Below are positions 23,885 to 33,742 of a stretch of DNA of 45,859 nt, piece after piece. Every line of letters begins with the position of its first letter. Position 1 is the stretch's first letter. The DNA lies in assembly GCF_017985075.1 (NCBI RefSeq), contig NZ_JAGNYF010000011.1, positions 3,949-49,807 on the forward strand, in the 5' to 3' direction. This DNA comes from Flavobacterium sp. (GTDB lineage Bacteria > Bacteroidota > Bacteroidia > Flavobacteriales > Flavobacteriaceae). Both the position numbers and the translations under genes were made by a program. The notes under the pieces are model-generated. The model searched no databases, was not told the origin of the DNA, and saw only the letters and a list, made by a program, of their open reading frames with translations.

Positions 23885-24229
23885 ATGAATAAAACGTGTT
23901 TAGAATGTCAAGATAAAATTGTAGGAAGAGAAGATAAAAAGTTTTGCAGCGATGGTTGCCGAAACGCCTACAACAATAAAATGAATAAAGATCAAACCAA
24001 TTTAATGCGAAATATAAACAACAATTTGCGCAAAAATTATCGAATTTTAACCGAATTAAACCCAGAAGAAAAAACCAAAACAACCAAAAATAAATTAATT
24101 AGTAAAGGTTTTGATTTTGAATTAATTACTTCAATTTACACCACAAAAACTGGAAATGTTTATTATTTTGTGTACGACCAAGGTTATTTGGCAGTGGAAA
24201 ATGAAAGTTATGTATTAGTAAAAAAATAA
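23885..24229 (+). CDS. Small zinc-ribbon protein, 114 aa
   Basis: The N-terminus carries CLEC (Cys5, Cys8) and FCSDGCRNAYNN (Cys21, Cys25), a treble-clef-like zinc site similar to DUF2116-type proteins. The rest is helical and Lys/Asn-rich, then SKGFDFELITSIYTTKTGNV, a small strand-rich tail found in related Bacteroidota proteins. The function is unknown; nucleic-acid or protein binding is possible. One base separates it from the next gene, so they form an operon divergent from the ssb genes. Confidence 0.8.
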   Translation: MNKTCLECQDKIVGREDKKFCSDGCRNAYNNKMNKDQTNLMRNINNNLRKNYRILTELNPEEKTKTTKNKLISKGFDFELITSIYTTKTGNVYYFVYDQGYLAVENESYVLVKK

Positions 24230-24230
24230 A

Positions 24231-25049
24231 ATGAAAGTATCTATATTAGGTTGCGGCTGGTTAGGTTTCCCTTTAGCTAAAAAATTAATTGAAATTGGTT
24301 TTGAAGTAAAAGGCTCTACCACTACTGAAAATAAATTAGCTGTTTTGAAATCAAATAAAATAGCACCTTATTTATTGGAGCTTTCTGAAACTAAAATTAG
24401 CGAATGTATTTCTGATTTTTTGTACAATTCTGACATTTTAATTATTGATATTCCTCCAGGGCTGAGAAAAATTACAGAAGCTACTTCTGAAAAAACGTTT
24501 GTAGCTAAAATTGAACATTTGATTCCTTTTATTGAAAATTCAACTGTAAAAAAAGTCATTTTTATTAGTTCTACATCAGTATATGCTGACACTTCTCCTA
24601 TTTCAACCGTTACAGAAGAAAGTATTTTGCACCCGGATTCAGAAAGCGGAAAACAATTGGTGGAAGTTGAAAATTTGTTACGAAATAATTCTAATTTTCA
24701 AACCACAATAATTCGTTTTGGTGGTTTAATTGGAGAAGAAAGAAACATAGTAAAAATGTTAACTGGAAAAACCAATGTTGCCAATCCAGATGCACCAATA
24801 AACTTAATTCATCAACAAGATTGTATTGAAATTATTTGCGAAATACTAAAACAAAACTGTTGGAATGAAACTTTCAATGCCGTCGCACCCAACCATCCGA
24901 CAAGGAAAAACTATTACACCGAAAAAGCTAAACAGTTCCATTTGACTGCTCCATTATTTAATGAAAATGAAACTAATTTTGGGAAAATTGTTTCCAGTGA
25001 AAAATTAGAAACAATTTTAGGTTATAGATTTAGGAAATTTGAATTATAA
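24231..25049 (+). CDS. NAD(P)-dependent SDR family oxidoreductase (YeeZ-like)
   Basis: 272 aa. An N-terminal Rossmann motif GCGWLGFPLAKKL (8-20) and the extended-SDR site VIFISSTSVYADTSPISTV (about 107-125) with Ser-Ser-Thr-Ser-Val-Tyr are present. The LVEVENLLR and IRFGGLIGEER segments fit the atypical SDR group that includes YeeZ. Substrate unknown. It follows the zinc-ribbon gene by one base and ends 5 bp from the convergent lipoprotein gene. Confidence 0.85.
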   Translation: MKVSILGCGWLGFPLAKKLIEIGFEVKGSTTTENKLAVLKSNKIAPYLLELSETKISECISDFLYNSDILIIDIPPGLRKITEATSEKTFVAKIEHLIPFIENSTVKKVIFISSTSVYADTSPISTVTEESILHPDSESGKQLVEVENLLRNNSNFQTTIIRFGGLIGEERNIVKMLTGKTNVANPDAPINLIHQQDCIEIICEILKQNCWNETFNAVAPNHPTRKNYYTEKAKQFHLTAPLFNENETNFGKIVSSEKLETILGYRFRKFEL

Positions 25050-25054
25050 TCAAA

Positions 25055-25630
25055 CTAATTTTTCATTAAAATAATCCATTTCCAATCAGCAGGATTTCCT
25101 ACTCCAACACTTGGTGTATATAAATATAAATGTACTACTCCTGTAGGATTTGAGATTAAATACTGTCTCACTTTTACCAAGTTTTGCACAGCCATCCAAA
25201 CCTGATTGTAGTTATTAGATAAATTAGATTGTGGTAAAATATGATTGAAGCTTGTTGATGGAAAAACAATGTCAGCTGTTAATACTGCCTCAAATTGATT
25301 GGCCGTAAGCATATTTTGTGGATGATGAATTTGTCCTAAACCCATCCAAATAATATCACCATCAAAAAGAATTTGATTAATTTCATCATATTTCAACTTA
25401 ATATTTCCAAAATCAACGGCTGGAATAGATTGATGTGAAATAGTAAATGAATTTGAATTTTCGGTATACGTAGTTTCTTTACCGCCCTGAAACGTATTTG
25501 TTAAATAATCTACTTTTAATAGTAAAACTTTATTAGGTTCATTTGTAGTTTCAGTAACAGGTGCATTTTCTTCTGTACAAGATGAAAATAATGAAACGAA
25601 AATAAATAAAATAAAAAGTAACTTTTTCAT
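25055..25630 (-). CDS. Hypothetical lipoprotein, 191 aa
   Basis: The N-terminal signal ends in the lipobox FSSC (about residue 18), followed by a Thr/Glu-rich spacer, typical of a surface-anchored lipoprotein. The mature part is beta-rich with many aromatic residues (ILFDGDIIWMGLGQIHHPQN and VWMAVQNLVKVRQYLISNP). I recognise no family. Likely monocistronic, between convergent and co-directional neighbours. Confidence 0.75.
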   Translation of the reverse strand: MKKLLFILFIFVSLFSSCTEENAPVTETTNEPNKVLLLKVDYLTNTFQGGKETTYTENSNSFTISHQSIPAVDFGNIKLKYDEINQILFDGDIIWMGLGQIHHPQNMLTANQFEAVLTADIVFPSTSFNHILPQSNLSNNYNQVWMAVQNLVKVRQYLISNPTGVVHLYLYTPSVGVGNPADWKWIILMKN

Positions 25631-25703
25631 AAAATTATTTTTTTGATATAAATGCTTATTAATGAATTACATATGTAAAAATAATGATTTTTTATTAAAT
25701 AAA

Positions 25704-26624
25704 TTAAACTAAAATCATTTCATCATACGTTAAAATAGTTTCGTATCCTTTAAATTGAAAATAATGAATTGGGTTTTCTTTTGAGAGTACCATAACGAAG
25801 TCGCCGCCCCAAGCGCCTAAACTTTTTATGGTGCCTTTAAAATCGGAAAATAAACGCTCTTTTACGGTTTCTAATTCTAAAATATCGCTTAATATAATTT
25901 CGTGATGCGATAGTAAATCTATGGTTGTTTCTAAATTTGGCGAAAGAAGCATTCTATTCGTAATCTCAGAAATAGTTGCTGTTTTTTTGGTTAAAAACTG
26001 TTGCTTATTCATATAATTTTGAATCGCGTGACGGCTATTTTGTTTTTTATTTAAATATACAAAATAAATATTTTCCTTATATTTCGGATAAAAATCAACA
26101 ACCTCAACAATGGGTTTCTCGTTTTCATCTAATTGATACGTAATTGGAAAATTATTACTGGCGCAAGCTATATCATAACCGCTACCACCAAAACTTTTCC
26201 TCAGTAATTCAAACGCATCAATTTGTAACCATTGTGCAATATTATTTATTAAAGTAGAAGATGTACCTAAGCCCCAATTTCTTGGAAATGTGACTTCTGT
26301 TTCAATGACATATCCCGTTTCCGACGTTAAAAAATTTGGATTTTGAAGATGGGCTTGATGTAAAATTTCAACTAAAGTATGTTTTATGAGATGTTCTTCT
26401 TGAAAATTTTTAGCTGTAAGAATTTCCTCAAAAGTGAATTCAGTTTCAAACCAAACACTCTTGTCAGCATCCAAACTGGTCCAAAATATTTTTTTTTCTG
26501 CACACGAAGCAACGCGTAAATATTGACCAAATTTCGTTGGCAAGGCTAAAGCTTTGGCACCATTTAAGACCAAATATTCTCCAGTAATTAGAAGTTTTCC
26601 GTTAGAATAATAAGTTTCATTCAT
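25704..26624 (-). CDS. GYDIA family GHMP kinase (mevalonate pathway candidate)
   Basis: 306 aa. It is named for the motif seen here: GGSGYDIACA (146-155). The GHMP ATP-binding loop is NWGLGTSST (116-124), and the N-terminus (SNGKLLITGEYLVLNGAKAL) resembles mevalonate/phosphomevalonate kinases. It lies 28 bp downstream of class II HMG-CoA reductase on the same strand, so a kinase step of isoprenoid synthesis is likely. The exact substrate (mevalonate or its phosphate) cannot be read from the sequence. Confidence 0.88.
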   Translation of the reverse strand: MNETYYSNGKLLITGEYLVLNGAKALALPTKFGQYLRVASCAEKKIFWTSLDADKSVWFETEFTFEEILTAKNFQEEHLIKHTLVEILHQAHLQNPNFLTSETGYVIETEVTFPRNWGLGTSSTLINNIAQWLQIDAFELLRKSFGGSGYDIACASNNFPITYQLDENEKPIVEVVDFYPKYKENIYFVYLNKKQNSRHAIQNYMNKQQFLTKKTATISEITNRMLLSPNLETTIDLLSHHEIILSDILELETVKERLFSDFKGTIKSLGAWGGDFVMVLSKENPIHYFQFKGYETILTYDEMILV

Positions 26625-26652
26625 ATTTTTAACCTTAGGTCTCGCGAGGGTT

Positions 26653-27957
26653 TTACTTAATTCTTAAACTCTCTAAAAAATCCACCACTAAATTATGTGA
26701 AACCGTTTGATTTTCAATATGTGCTATAACTAGTTGTTTCTCTTCTTTTGTAGCTTGGTGCTGATTTAAGATATTATTCAAATGCATTTTCATATGTCCT
26801 TGTTGAATTCCTGAAGTGGTTAATGAGCGTAATGCGGCAAAATTTTGAGCCAATCCAGCAACAGCTACAATCTGCATTAATTCCGTTGCAGAGGGATTAC
26901 CTAACATTTCTAAAGAAAATTTGACTAATGGATGTAAATTAGTTAAACCGCCAACAGTTCCTAATGCTAAAGGCACTTCCAAACAAAAAGTAAATATTCC
27001 GTTTTCTATTTTAGCGTGAGACAAACTTGTGTAGCTTCCATTTTTACTTGCATATGCGTGAACACCAGCTTCTACAGCACGAAAATCGTTACCTGTTGCT
27101 AAAACCACCGCATCAATTCCGTTCATAATGCCTTTATTATGCGTTACAGCTCTGTATGGCTCTACTTCTGCGATTTTTACAGCGGTTAAAAACTTTTCTG
27201 CAAATTCACTTGACGTGATGTTGGCATCTTCATTAAGTTCCGAAATAGGGCAAGAAACTTCAGCACGAACAACACAATTTGGTACAAAATTGCTCAAAAT
27301 ACTCATTACAATTTGAATCGATTGGATTCCAAATTCTTCTGATTTGTTTTTTAATATTTTCGCAAATTGTTCTAAACAAGAATTAATAAAATTAGCACCC
27401 ATACTATCTTTAGTCTGAAAAGTAGCATGCAATTGGTAATAATTTTCTAACGCTGCCGTTTTATCTATTAGTTGAATATCTGAAATTCCGCCACCACGCT
27501 TTTGCATATTTTTGGTAATTCCTTCCGATTCAGAAAGTAAAAAAGGCTTTACAAAATTGAAATATTCAATAAGCTTTTGTTTGTCACCTTCATACAAAAA
27601 ATGAACTTGACCAATTTTTTCTGTGCCTAAAATTGTGGTTTTAAATCCACCTCGAGATCCCCAAAATTTTGCGGCTTTACTTGCGGCTGCTACAACAGAG
27701 CTTTCTTCAATAGCCATAGGAATGGTATAGTTTTTACCATTAATTTTAAAATTTGGAGCGACACCTAACGGCAAATAAAAATTTGTTAAGGTGTTTTCAA
27801 TAAATTCGTCGTGTAGTTTTTGAAGTGACGCATCAGAATTTTGATAGCATTGTAATACGGCAATAGCTTCTTTTGGATTAGAGAAATGCTTTTCAGCGAT
27901 CCAATTTATCTTTTCTTCTTTAGTTAGTTTTGAAAAACTAGTAGTATTTAGTGCCAT
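26653..27957 (-). CDS. Hydroxymethylglutaryl-CoA reductase, class II type
   Basis: Predicted to interconvert HMG-CoA and mevalonate. From the ATG at 27957 it is 434 aa. Visible motifs are MAIEESSVVAAASKAAKFW with the catalytic Glu region, QTKDSMGANFIN (DAMG-like substrate loop), TVGGLTNLHPL and a C-terminal catalytic His in QTVSHNLVVDF. Class II enzymes are called degradative but act in mevalonate synthesis in Bacteroidota. A longer TTG start at 27978 overlaps a -7 promoter box and is rejected. Operon with the GYDIA kinase. Confidence 0.93.
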   Translation of the reverse strand: MALNTTSFSKLTKEEKINWIAEKHFSNPKEAIAVLQCYQNSDASLQKLHDEFIENTLTNFYLPLGVAPNFKINGKNYTIPMAIEESSVVAAASKAAKFWGSRGGFKTTILGTEKIGQVHFLYEGDKQKLIEYFNFVKPFLLSESEGITKNMQKRGGGISDIQLIDKTAALENYYQLHATFQTKDSMGANFINSCLEQFAKILKNKSEEFGIQSIQIVMSILSNFVPNCVVRAEVSCPISELNEDANITSSEFAEKFLTAVKIAEVEPYRAVTHNKGIMNGIDAVVLATGNDFRAVEAGVHAYASKNGSYTSLSHAKIENGIFTFCLEVPLALGTVGGLTNLHPLVKFSLEMLGNPSATELMQIVAVAGLAQNFAALRSLTTSGIQQGHMKMHLNNILNQHQATKEEKQLVIAHIENQTVSHNLVVDFLESLRIK

Positions 27958-27975
27958 TAATTTCGGATTGATTGA

Positions 27976-27983
27976 CAAAGATA
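27976..27983 (-). promoter_or_regulatory. -7 promoter box (TATCTTTG) for the HMG-CoA reductase operon
   Basis: Matches TAnnTTTG on the minus strand, 18 bp before the ATG at 27957. Its position rules out the upstream in-frame TTG as the start. Confidence 0.6.
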
Positions 27984-28092
27984 ATAAAAGTAATTTTTAA
28001 AAAAATAAAACTTAGAAAGTAAAAAATTCAATATTTATTAGGAATATGTCGTAAATTTTCACTAAAATTGGAGGTTTTTACAATCAAAAAAT

Positions 28093-30264
28093 ATGAGAAA
28101 TTTTATAAGTATTCTATTATTGTTACTAACCACTTCAATATCAGTTGTTGGGCAACAAAAATTAACTTTAGAAGAAATTTGGGGCGGCGCGTTTAGAACA
28201 AAAGGCATGGACGAATTGAATGCCATGAAAAACACCAATCAATATACTGTTTTGAATTTTGATAGAAATTCTAAAACTACTCAAATTGATTTGTTTGATT
28301 ATGCTACTTTAAATAAAGTTGCAACCCTTATTGATACGAAAGATTTTGCGGCATTAACTTCTATTGATAGTTACACATTTGATCAGGCAGAGAAAAAAAT
28401 ATTAATAGCAACAAATACCGAATCGGTATTTAGACGTTCATTTACAGCAAATTATTTTGTTTATGATATTGCATCTAAAAAATTATCAAAATTTACCGAT
28501 AAAGCAATTCAAGAACCAACTTTTTCATCAGATGGAACTAAAGTTGCTTATGTTTTCGAAAACAATTTGTATGTTTTTGATTTACTTTTAAATAAAGAAT
28601 TTCAAATTACAACAGATGGTAAGAAAAACAGTATCATTAACGGAATTACTGATTGGGTTTACGAAGAAGAGTTTGCTTTTGTAAGGGCTTTCGATTGGAA
28701 TGCTGACGGAACTAAAATAGCCTTTATTCGTTTTGATGAAACGGATGTTCCAGAATTTTCAATGGATATGTACAACCAAGGTTTGTATCCCACACAAGCT
28801 GTTTTTAAATACCCAAAAGCAGGAGAAAAAAACGCAACCGTTTCGTTACATATTTATGACGTAACTGCAGAAAAAACGCAAAAAATTGATTTAAGTACTT
28901 ATTCTGATTTTTATATTGCAAGATTAAAATGGACAAATGATTCAAATGTTTTAAGTGCGCAAGTAATCAATCGCCACCAAGATAATTTAGATGTTATATT
29001 TGTTGATGGAAATTCGGGAACTAAAAAAGTAATTTTAAACGAAAAAGACAAAGCTTACGTCGATGTTACGGACAACTTAACCTTTTTGAAAGATAATAGT
29101 TTTATTTGGACTTCAGAAAAAGACGGTTTCAATCATATTTATTATTATGACAAAACCGGAAAGTTGAAAAACCAAGTTACAAAAGGAAATTGGGATGTAA
29201 CCGCTTATTATGGATTTGATGAAAAAAACAAAACAATTTATTATCAATCTGTAGAAAACGGTTCCATAAATAGAGATGTATATTCCATTTCAATTGACGG
29301 AAAAGCTAAAAAAAGACTGTCCTTAAAAACAGGAACAAACAACGCCACTTTTAGTCCAAATTTTCAATATTTCATCAATACCTATTCAAGTGCTACTTCA
29401 GCGCCTTACTATTCTTTAAACGATTCAAAAACCACTCAAGTGATTAAGAAAATTCAATCTAACGAAGCGGTTGAAGAAAAATTAGCAAAATACAACGTGG
29501 TACCTAAAGTGTTTTCAACCATCACTACAGAAAAAGGACATGTTTTAAACACTTGGATGATTAAACCAAAAGATTTTGATCCGAATAAAAAATATCCTGT
29601 TTTTATGTTTCAATATTCGGGACCAGGTTCGCAACAGGTAGATAATGCTTGGAACGGAACAGACGATTATTGGTTTATGATGTTGGCACAAAAAGGCTAC
29701 ATTGTAGCTTGTGTTGACGGAAGAGGAACTGGTTTTAAAGGGGCAGAATTTAAAAAATGTACACAAAAAGAATTAGGAAAATATGAAGTAGAAGACCAAA
29801 TTGATGCTGCCAAAGTTTTTGGAAAATACACTTTTGTTGACAAATCGAGAATTGGAATTTTCGGATGGTCGTTTGGTGGTTTTATGGCGGCTAATTGTGT
29901 TTTTCAAGGCGCAGATGTTTTCAAATCTGCTATTGCAGTTGCACCTGTAACGTCTTGGAGATATTACGACAGCATTTACACCGAAAGATACATGCAAACC
30001 CCACAAGAAAACGCAAGTGGTTATGATAACAATTCGCCAATTTCACATGTAAATAAATTGAAAGGAAACTTTTTATTAATTCATGGTACGGCTGATGACA
30101 ATGTGCATGTTCAAAACACCATGAAAATGGTAGAAGCTTTAGTACAAGCCAACAAACAATTTGACTGGGCCATTTACCCAGATAAAAATCACGGGATTTA
30201 TGGTGGAAAAACCCGTTTACAATTGTACACCAAAATGACCAACTTTATTTTAGAAAAACTATAA
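28093..30264 (+). CDS. Dipeptidyl peptidase IV (family S9B), secreted
   Basis: Releases N-terminal dipeptides (X-Pro or X-Ala) from peptides. The 723 aa begin with a Sec signal (ISILLLLLTTSISVVGQQ). The beta-propeller carries the double-Glu substrate motif WVYEEEFAF (about 193-201), which distinguishes true dipeptidyl peptidases. The alpha/beta-hydrolase domain has the triad: Ser in GWSFGGF (about 593), Asp in GTADDNVH (about 668) and His in KNHGIYGG (about 700). It precedes three POT peptide transporters, so its products are probably imported by them. Likely periplasmic. Confidence 0.94.
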   Translation: MRNFISILLLLLTTSISVVGQQKLTLEEIWGGAFRTKGMDELNAMKNTNQYTVLNFDRNSKTTQIDLFDYATLNKVATLIDTKDFAALTSIDSYTFDQAEKKILIATNTESVFRRSFTANYFVYDIASKKLSKFTDKAIQEPTFSSDGTKVAYVFENNLYVFDLLLNKEFQITTDGKKNSIINGITDWVYEEEFAFVRAFDWNADGTKIAFIRFDETDVPEFSMDMYNQGLYPTQAVFKYPKAGEKNATVSLHIYDVTAEKTQKIDLSTYSDFYIARLKWTNDSNVLSAQVINRHQDNLDVIFVDGNSGTKKVILNEKDKAYVDVTDNLTFLKDNSFIWTSEKDGFNHIYYYDKTGKLKNQVTKGNWDVTAYYGFDEKNKTIYYQSVENGSINRDVYSISIDGKAKKRLSLKTGTNNATFSPNFQYFINTYSSATSAPYYSLNDSKTTQVIKKIQSNEAVEEKLAKYNVVPKVFSTITTEKGHVLNTWMIKPKDFDPNKKYPVFMFQYSGPGSQQVDNAWNGTDDYWFMMLAQKGYIVACVDGRGTGFKGAEFKKCTQKELGKYEVEDQIDAAKVFGKYTFVDKSRIGIFGWSFGGFMAANCVFQGADVFKSAIAVAPVTSWRYYDSIYTERYMQTPQENASGYDNNSPISHVNKLKGNFLLIHGTADDNVHVQNTMKMVEALVQANKQFDWAIYPDKNHGIYGGKTRLQLYTKMTNFILEKL

Positions 30265-30293
30265 ACTAACCAATATTACTAAATAAATTAATT

Positions 30294-32003
30294 ATGAGCG
30301 AAACAGTTAAACAAGGACATCCAAAGGGGCTTTGGGTATTATTTGGAACCGAAATGTGGGAACGATTCAATTTCTATGGAATGCGAGCGTTGTTAGCACT
30401 ATTTATGGTAAATTCTTTAAAATATTTAGAAGCAGATTCATCTATATTTTATGGTGGTTTTTTAGCATTATGTTACTTAACTCCAATGTTAGGAGGATTT
30501 GTAGCAGATAGATTTTTAGGTAATAGAAATTGTATTTTAATTGGAGGTTTACTTATGGGACTGGGCCAATTATTTTTATTTTTTAGTGCTTCAATATTTG
30601 ATGGAAATTTAGAGTTTGCAAAAACCATGATGTGGTTGGGACTTTTTGTTATTATTTTTGGTAATGGATTTTTCAAACCAAATATTTCTTCAATGGTGGG
30701 AAGTTTGTATCCAAAACAAGAAAAAAGTAAGTTAGATACAGCCTTTACAATTTTCTATATGGGAATTAATTTAGGAGCTTTTTTAGGTCAATTTATTTGT
30801 CCTATTGTTGGTGATGTAAAAGTAGATGGCGTACAAGATCCATTTGCATTTAAATGGGGGTTTTTAGCAGCATCAATAGCCATGTTTATTGGTACATTTG
30901 TATTTTTTGTGTTAAAAAACAAATATGTTGTAACACCTGAAGGAAGACCAATTGGTGGTTTACCAAAGTACAATACAGCTGAGGATTTTGAAGAAGGTGA
31001 AACGCAAACTGCAAATTTTAAAGGAAATTCAATGGGTATTGCAGTGGCTTTATTTATTGGTTTATTTTTTATTTTCAGATATCTTTTAGTTGGCGAATTT
31101 GGTATTACAAATTTTGAGATGGGTAAATTAGTAAAAGGACTTATATATCCATTTATTTATTCTGCTGGGGTTGCATTGGCTTATTTAATTATGACTTCCG
31201 CAGAAAATAAAGTTGAAAGACAAAGAATTTGGGTAATTTATATTGTTTCGTTTTTTATCATTTTCTTTTGGGCAGCTTTTGAACAAGCAGGTTCTTCTCT
31301 AACTTTTATTGCTTCTAACCAGACAGATAGAAATTTCTTCGGATGGGATATGCCAGCATCAATGGTGCAAATTTTTAATGGTTTATTCGTTGTAATAATG
31401 GCTGTACCTTTTAGTATGTTATGGGATAAACTTAGAGCAAAAGGAAAAGAACCAGTATCGCCATTAAAACAAGCATTTGGATTATTTTTAATTGCTATTA
31501 GTTATTTTATCATTGCACATAATGTTAAAGATTTAGGAAATAGTGGTTTATTAGCTATTCATTGGTTAATTCTTTTATATTTAATTCAAACAGCGGGAGA
31601 GTTATGTTTATCTCCAATTGGTCTTTCATTAGTTGGAAAGTTAGCACCAAAACGTTTTGCTTCTTTGTTATATGGCGTATTTTTTATTGCTAATGCTGCG
31701 GGTTATGCGCTTGCAGGTACCTTAGGAGCAATAATGCCAGCAACTGGTGATAAATTTGAAAAAGCATCAAAATTAGGTGTTAATTTACAAGACGTTTTAG
31801 ATAAGAAAATAACATTATCTGCTGAACAAGCAGCCTTGTTGACTAAGGAACAGATTGGAATTGAAAACCCTATTTTTGCTGGGTTTGAAATTCATAATTT
31901 ATATGAGTTTTTTATGGTATTTGTTGTTCTTTGTGGAGTTGCTGGTTTAATATTAGCATTAATTTCTCCAAAATTGAAAAAAATGATGCACGGCATTAAC
32001 TAA
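30294..32003 (+). CDS. POT/PTR2 family peptide:H+ symporter (copy 1)
   Basis: Imports di- or tripeptides with protons. The 569 aa, about 12-14 TM helices, have the proton-coupling ExxER motif in GTEMWERFNFYGMRA (about 18-32), GNGFFKPNISSMVG (about 122-135) and the PTR2 signature FYMGINLGAFLG. Starts 29 bp after the dipeptidyl peptidase stop codon, so probably co-transcribed. A hairpin terminator follows. About 45 residues before the last TM region form a polar loop (GDKFEKASKLGVNLQDVLDK). Confidence 0.93.
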   Translation: MSETVKQGHPKGLWVLFGTEMWERFNFYGMRALLALFMVNSLKYLEADSSIFYGGFLALCYLTPMLGGFVADRFLGNRNCILIGGLLMGLGQLFLFFSASIFDGNLEFAKTMMWLGLFVIIFGNGFFKPNISSMVGSLYPKQEKSKLDTAFTIFYMGINLGAFLGQFICPIVGDVKVDGVQDPFAFKWGFLAASIAMFIGTFVFFVLKNKYVVTPEGRPIGGLPKYNTAEDFEEGETQTANFKGNSMGIAVALFIGLFFIFRYLLVGEFGITNFEMGKLVKGLIYPFIYSAGVALAYLIMTSAENKVERQRIWVIYIVSFFIIFFWAAFEQAGSSLTFIASNQTDRNFFGWDMPASMVQIFNGLFVVIMAVPFSMLWDKLRAKGKEPVSPLKQAFGLFLIAISYFIIAHNVKDLGNSGLLAIHWLILLYLIQTAGELCLSPIGLSLVGKLAPKRFASLLYGVFFIANAAGYALAGTLGAIMPATGDKFEKASKLGVNLQDVLDKKITLSAEQAALLTKEQIGIENPIFAGFEIHNLYEFFMVFVVLCGVAGLILALISPKLKKMMHGIN

Positions 32004-32033
32004 TTATATTATAAAATATTTTTTATATCTTTC

Positions 32034-32063
32034 AAGCCTGTAACATTGTTGCAGGCTTTTTTT
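32034..32063 (+). terminator. Intrinsic terminator after POT copy 1
   Basis: AAGCCTGTAAC (32034-32044) and GTTGCAGGCTT (32048-32058) form an 11-bp stem with one T-G pair and an ATT loop, then a run of T. It may be partial, giving lower expression of copies 2 and 3. Confidence 0.85.
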
Positions 32064-32083
32064 AATTATTAAAACAAAATAGT

Positions 32084-33742
32084 ATGTGGAAATCACACCC
32101 AAAGGCATTGCCTTATTTATTCTTATCTGAAATGTGGGAACGTTTTGGCTATTATTTAATGATTGGAATTTTTACACTTTATCTTAAAGATGTAGAATCA
32201 GGATTTGCCTTAACTGAAAAAGAAGCCTCCGATTTGTATGGAACATTTATCGCATTGGTATTTTTAACTCCGTTTATTGGAGGACTTGTAGCTGATAGAT
32301 ATTGGGGATATAAAAAATCAATAGTCATTGGAGGTTTGATGATGGGTGTAGGTTATTTATTAATGGGAATACACAATATTACTATGCTTTATGTAGCCAT
32401 GACGCTTGTAATTATTGGAAATGGATTTTTTAAACCAAATATTTCCACGCTTTTAGGAAATTTCTATTCTGAAGATCAGTACAAAGACAAAAAAGATGAA
32501 GGGTATAATATTTTCTATATGGGAATTAATGTTGGTGCTTTCATTTGTAACTTTTTTGGAGCTGCATTACAAATTCTATTAGGCTGGCAATATGCGTTTA
32601 TGGCAGCTGGAGTTGGAATGTTCATTGGTGTTATTGTTTTCCTATTAGGAACAAAACATTATGGAAACAAAACCGATAAAAAAGGAACACAAGAAGGCGA
32701 TATGCCATTTTATAAAATTGTTTTATTTATTTTATTACCCTCTGCTGTATTTGGAGTAATTGGTTGGTTATTAAAAGGCGTAGCTTCTGACACTAACTTA
32801 AATAGTTCCATTTTTGGTTCGGATAGTACAGACGCCTTTATATTTGCTTGTATTCCTGTTATCTTTTTCTATGGGAGCCTATATTTTAAAGCAAAAGCAG
32901 AAGACAAAAGGCCAATTGGAGCTTTATTAACCATATTTGCTGTAGTAATTTTATTTTGGGCGGTTTTTAAACTAAATGGTTCGGCGCTTACCACTTGGGC
33001 AGACAGATATACAGATAGAGAAATCACAGGAACAACCAAATCTGTTTTCAATACGCTTAAATTATCTAAAGAAATAGAGTATAAAAAAGATTCAACAGAA
33101 TTATATGATGCCAGTTTTCGAATTCAAAAACTAAATGGGGAAGTTCAAAAAACAGTGGATTACCCAATATACTTTAGAAATGTAGCAAAAGAAAAACTAC
33201 CTAAAGAAGAAGCTAAAGTTTCAATATGGGCAACTAATTTAAGCCAATCGATTAATCCAGGATGGGTCATTATTTTAACCCCATTAGTTGTCGCATTTTT
33301 TACATTTTTACGTGGTAGAAAAAAAGAACCATCAACACCTACAAAAATTGCTTTTGGATTATTAATTTCTGCTTTATCCGTTTTAGTAATGATTGCAGCA
33401 GTTAATATGGGCGGAAACGGTTCTGAAAAAGTTAGTGTTTGGTGGCTTGTGGCAAATTACGGAATTATCACAATTGGAGAACTATTTCTAAGTCCGATGG
33501 GATTATCGGTTGTATCCAAATTAAGTCCAACAAATATAACATCATTAATGATGGGTGGATGGTTTTTATCTACTTCAATCGGAAATAAATTAAGTGGTGT
33601 TTTGGCAAGTTTATGGGACACGTACGATAACAAACAAGATTTCTTTTGGATTAATTTTGGGCTATTGATGTTTGCAACTCTATTGATGTTTGTTTTATTG
33701 AAACAATTAAATGCAGTAATGAAAGAAAAAGGAATAAACTAA
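32084..33742 (+). CDS. POT/PTR2 family peptide:H+ symporter (copy 2)
   Basis: 552 aa. Same family marks: SEMWERFGYYLM (ExxERFxYY), GNGFFKPNISTLLG and IFYMGINVGAFICN. It differs from its neighbours by a long hydrophilic stretch of about 90 residues (about 305-395, including KSVFNTLKLSKEIEYKKDST) between TM helices, probably a periplasmic loop or small domain. The next copy begins at its stop codon (1-bp overlap), so copies 2 and 3 are translationally coupled. It starts after a terminator, so its promoter may lie in the 80-bp gap. Confidence 0.93.
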   Translation: MWKSHPKALPYLFLSEMWERFGYYLMIGIFTLYLKDVESGFALTEKEASDLYGTFIALVFLTPFIGGLVADRYWGYKKSIVIGGLMMGVGYLLMGIHNITMLYVAMTLVIIGNGFFKPNISTLLGNFYSEDQYKDKKDEGYNIFYMGINVGAFICNFFGAALQILLGWQYAFMAAGVGMFIGVIVFLLGTKHYGNKTDKKGTQEGDMPFYKIVLFILLPSAVFGVIGWLLKGVASDTNLNSSIFGSDSTDAFIFACIPVIFFYGSLYFKAKAEDKRPIGALLTIFAVVILFWAVFKLNGSALTTWADRYTDREITGTTKSVFNTLKLSKEIEYKKDSTELYDASFRIQKLNGEVQKTVDYPIYFRNVAKEKLPKEEAKVSIWATNLSQSINPGWVIILTPLVVAFFTFLRGRKKEPSTPTKIAFGLLISALSVLVMIAAVNMGGNGSEKVSVWWLVANYGIITIGELFLSPMGLSVVSKLSPTNITSLMMGGWFLSTSIGNKLSGVLASLWDTYDNKQDFFWINFGLLMFATLLMFVLLKQLNAVMKEKGIN

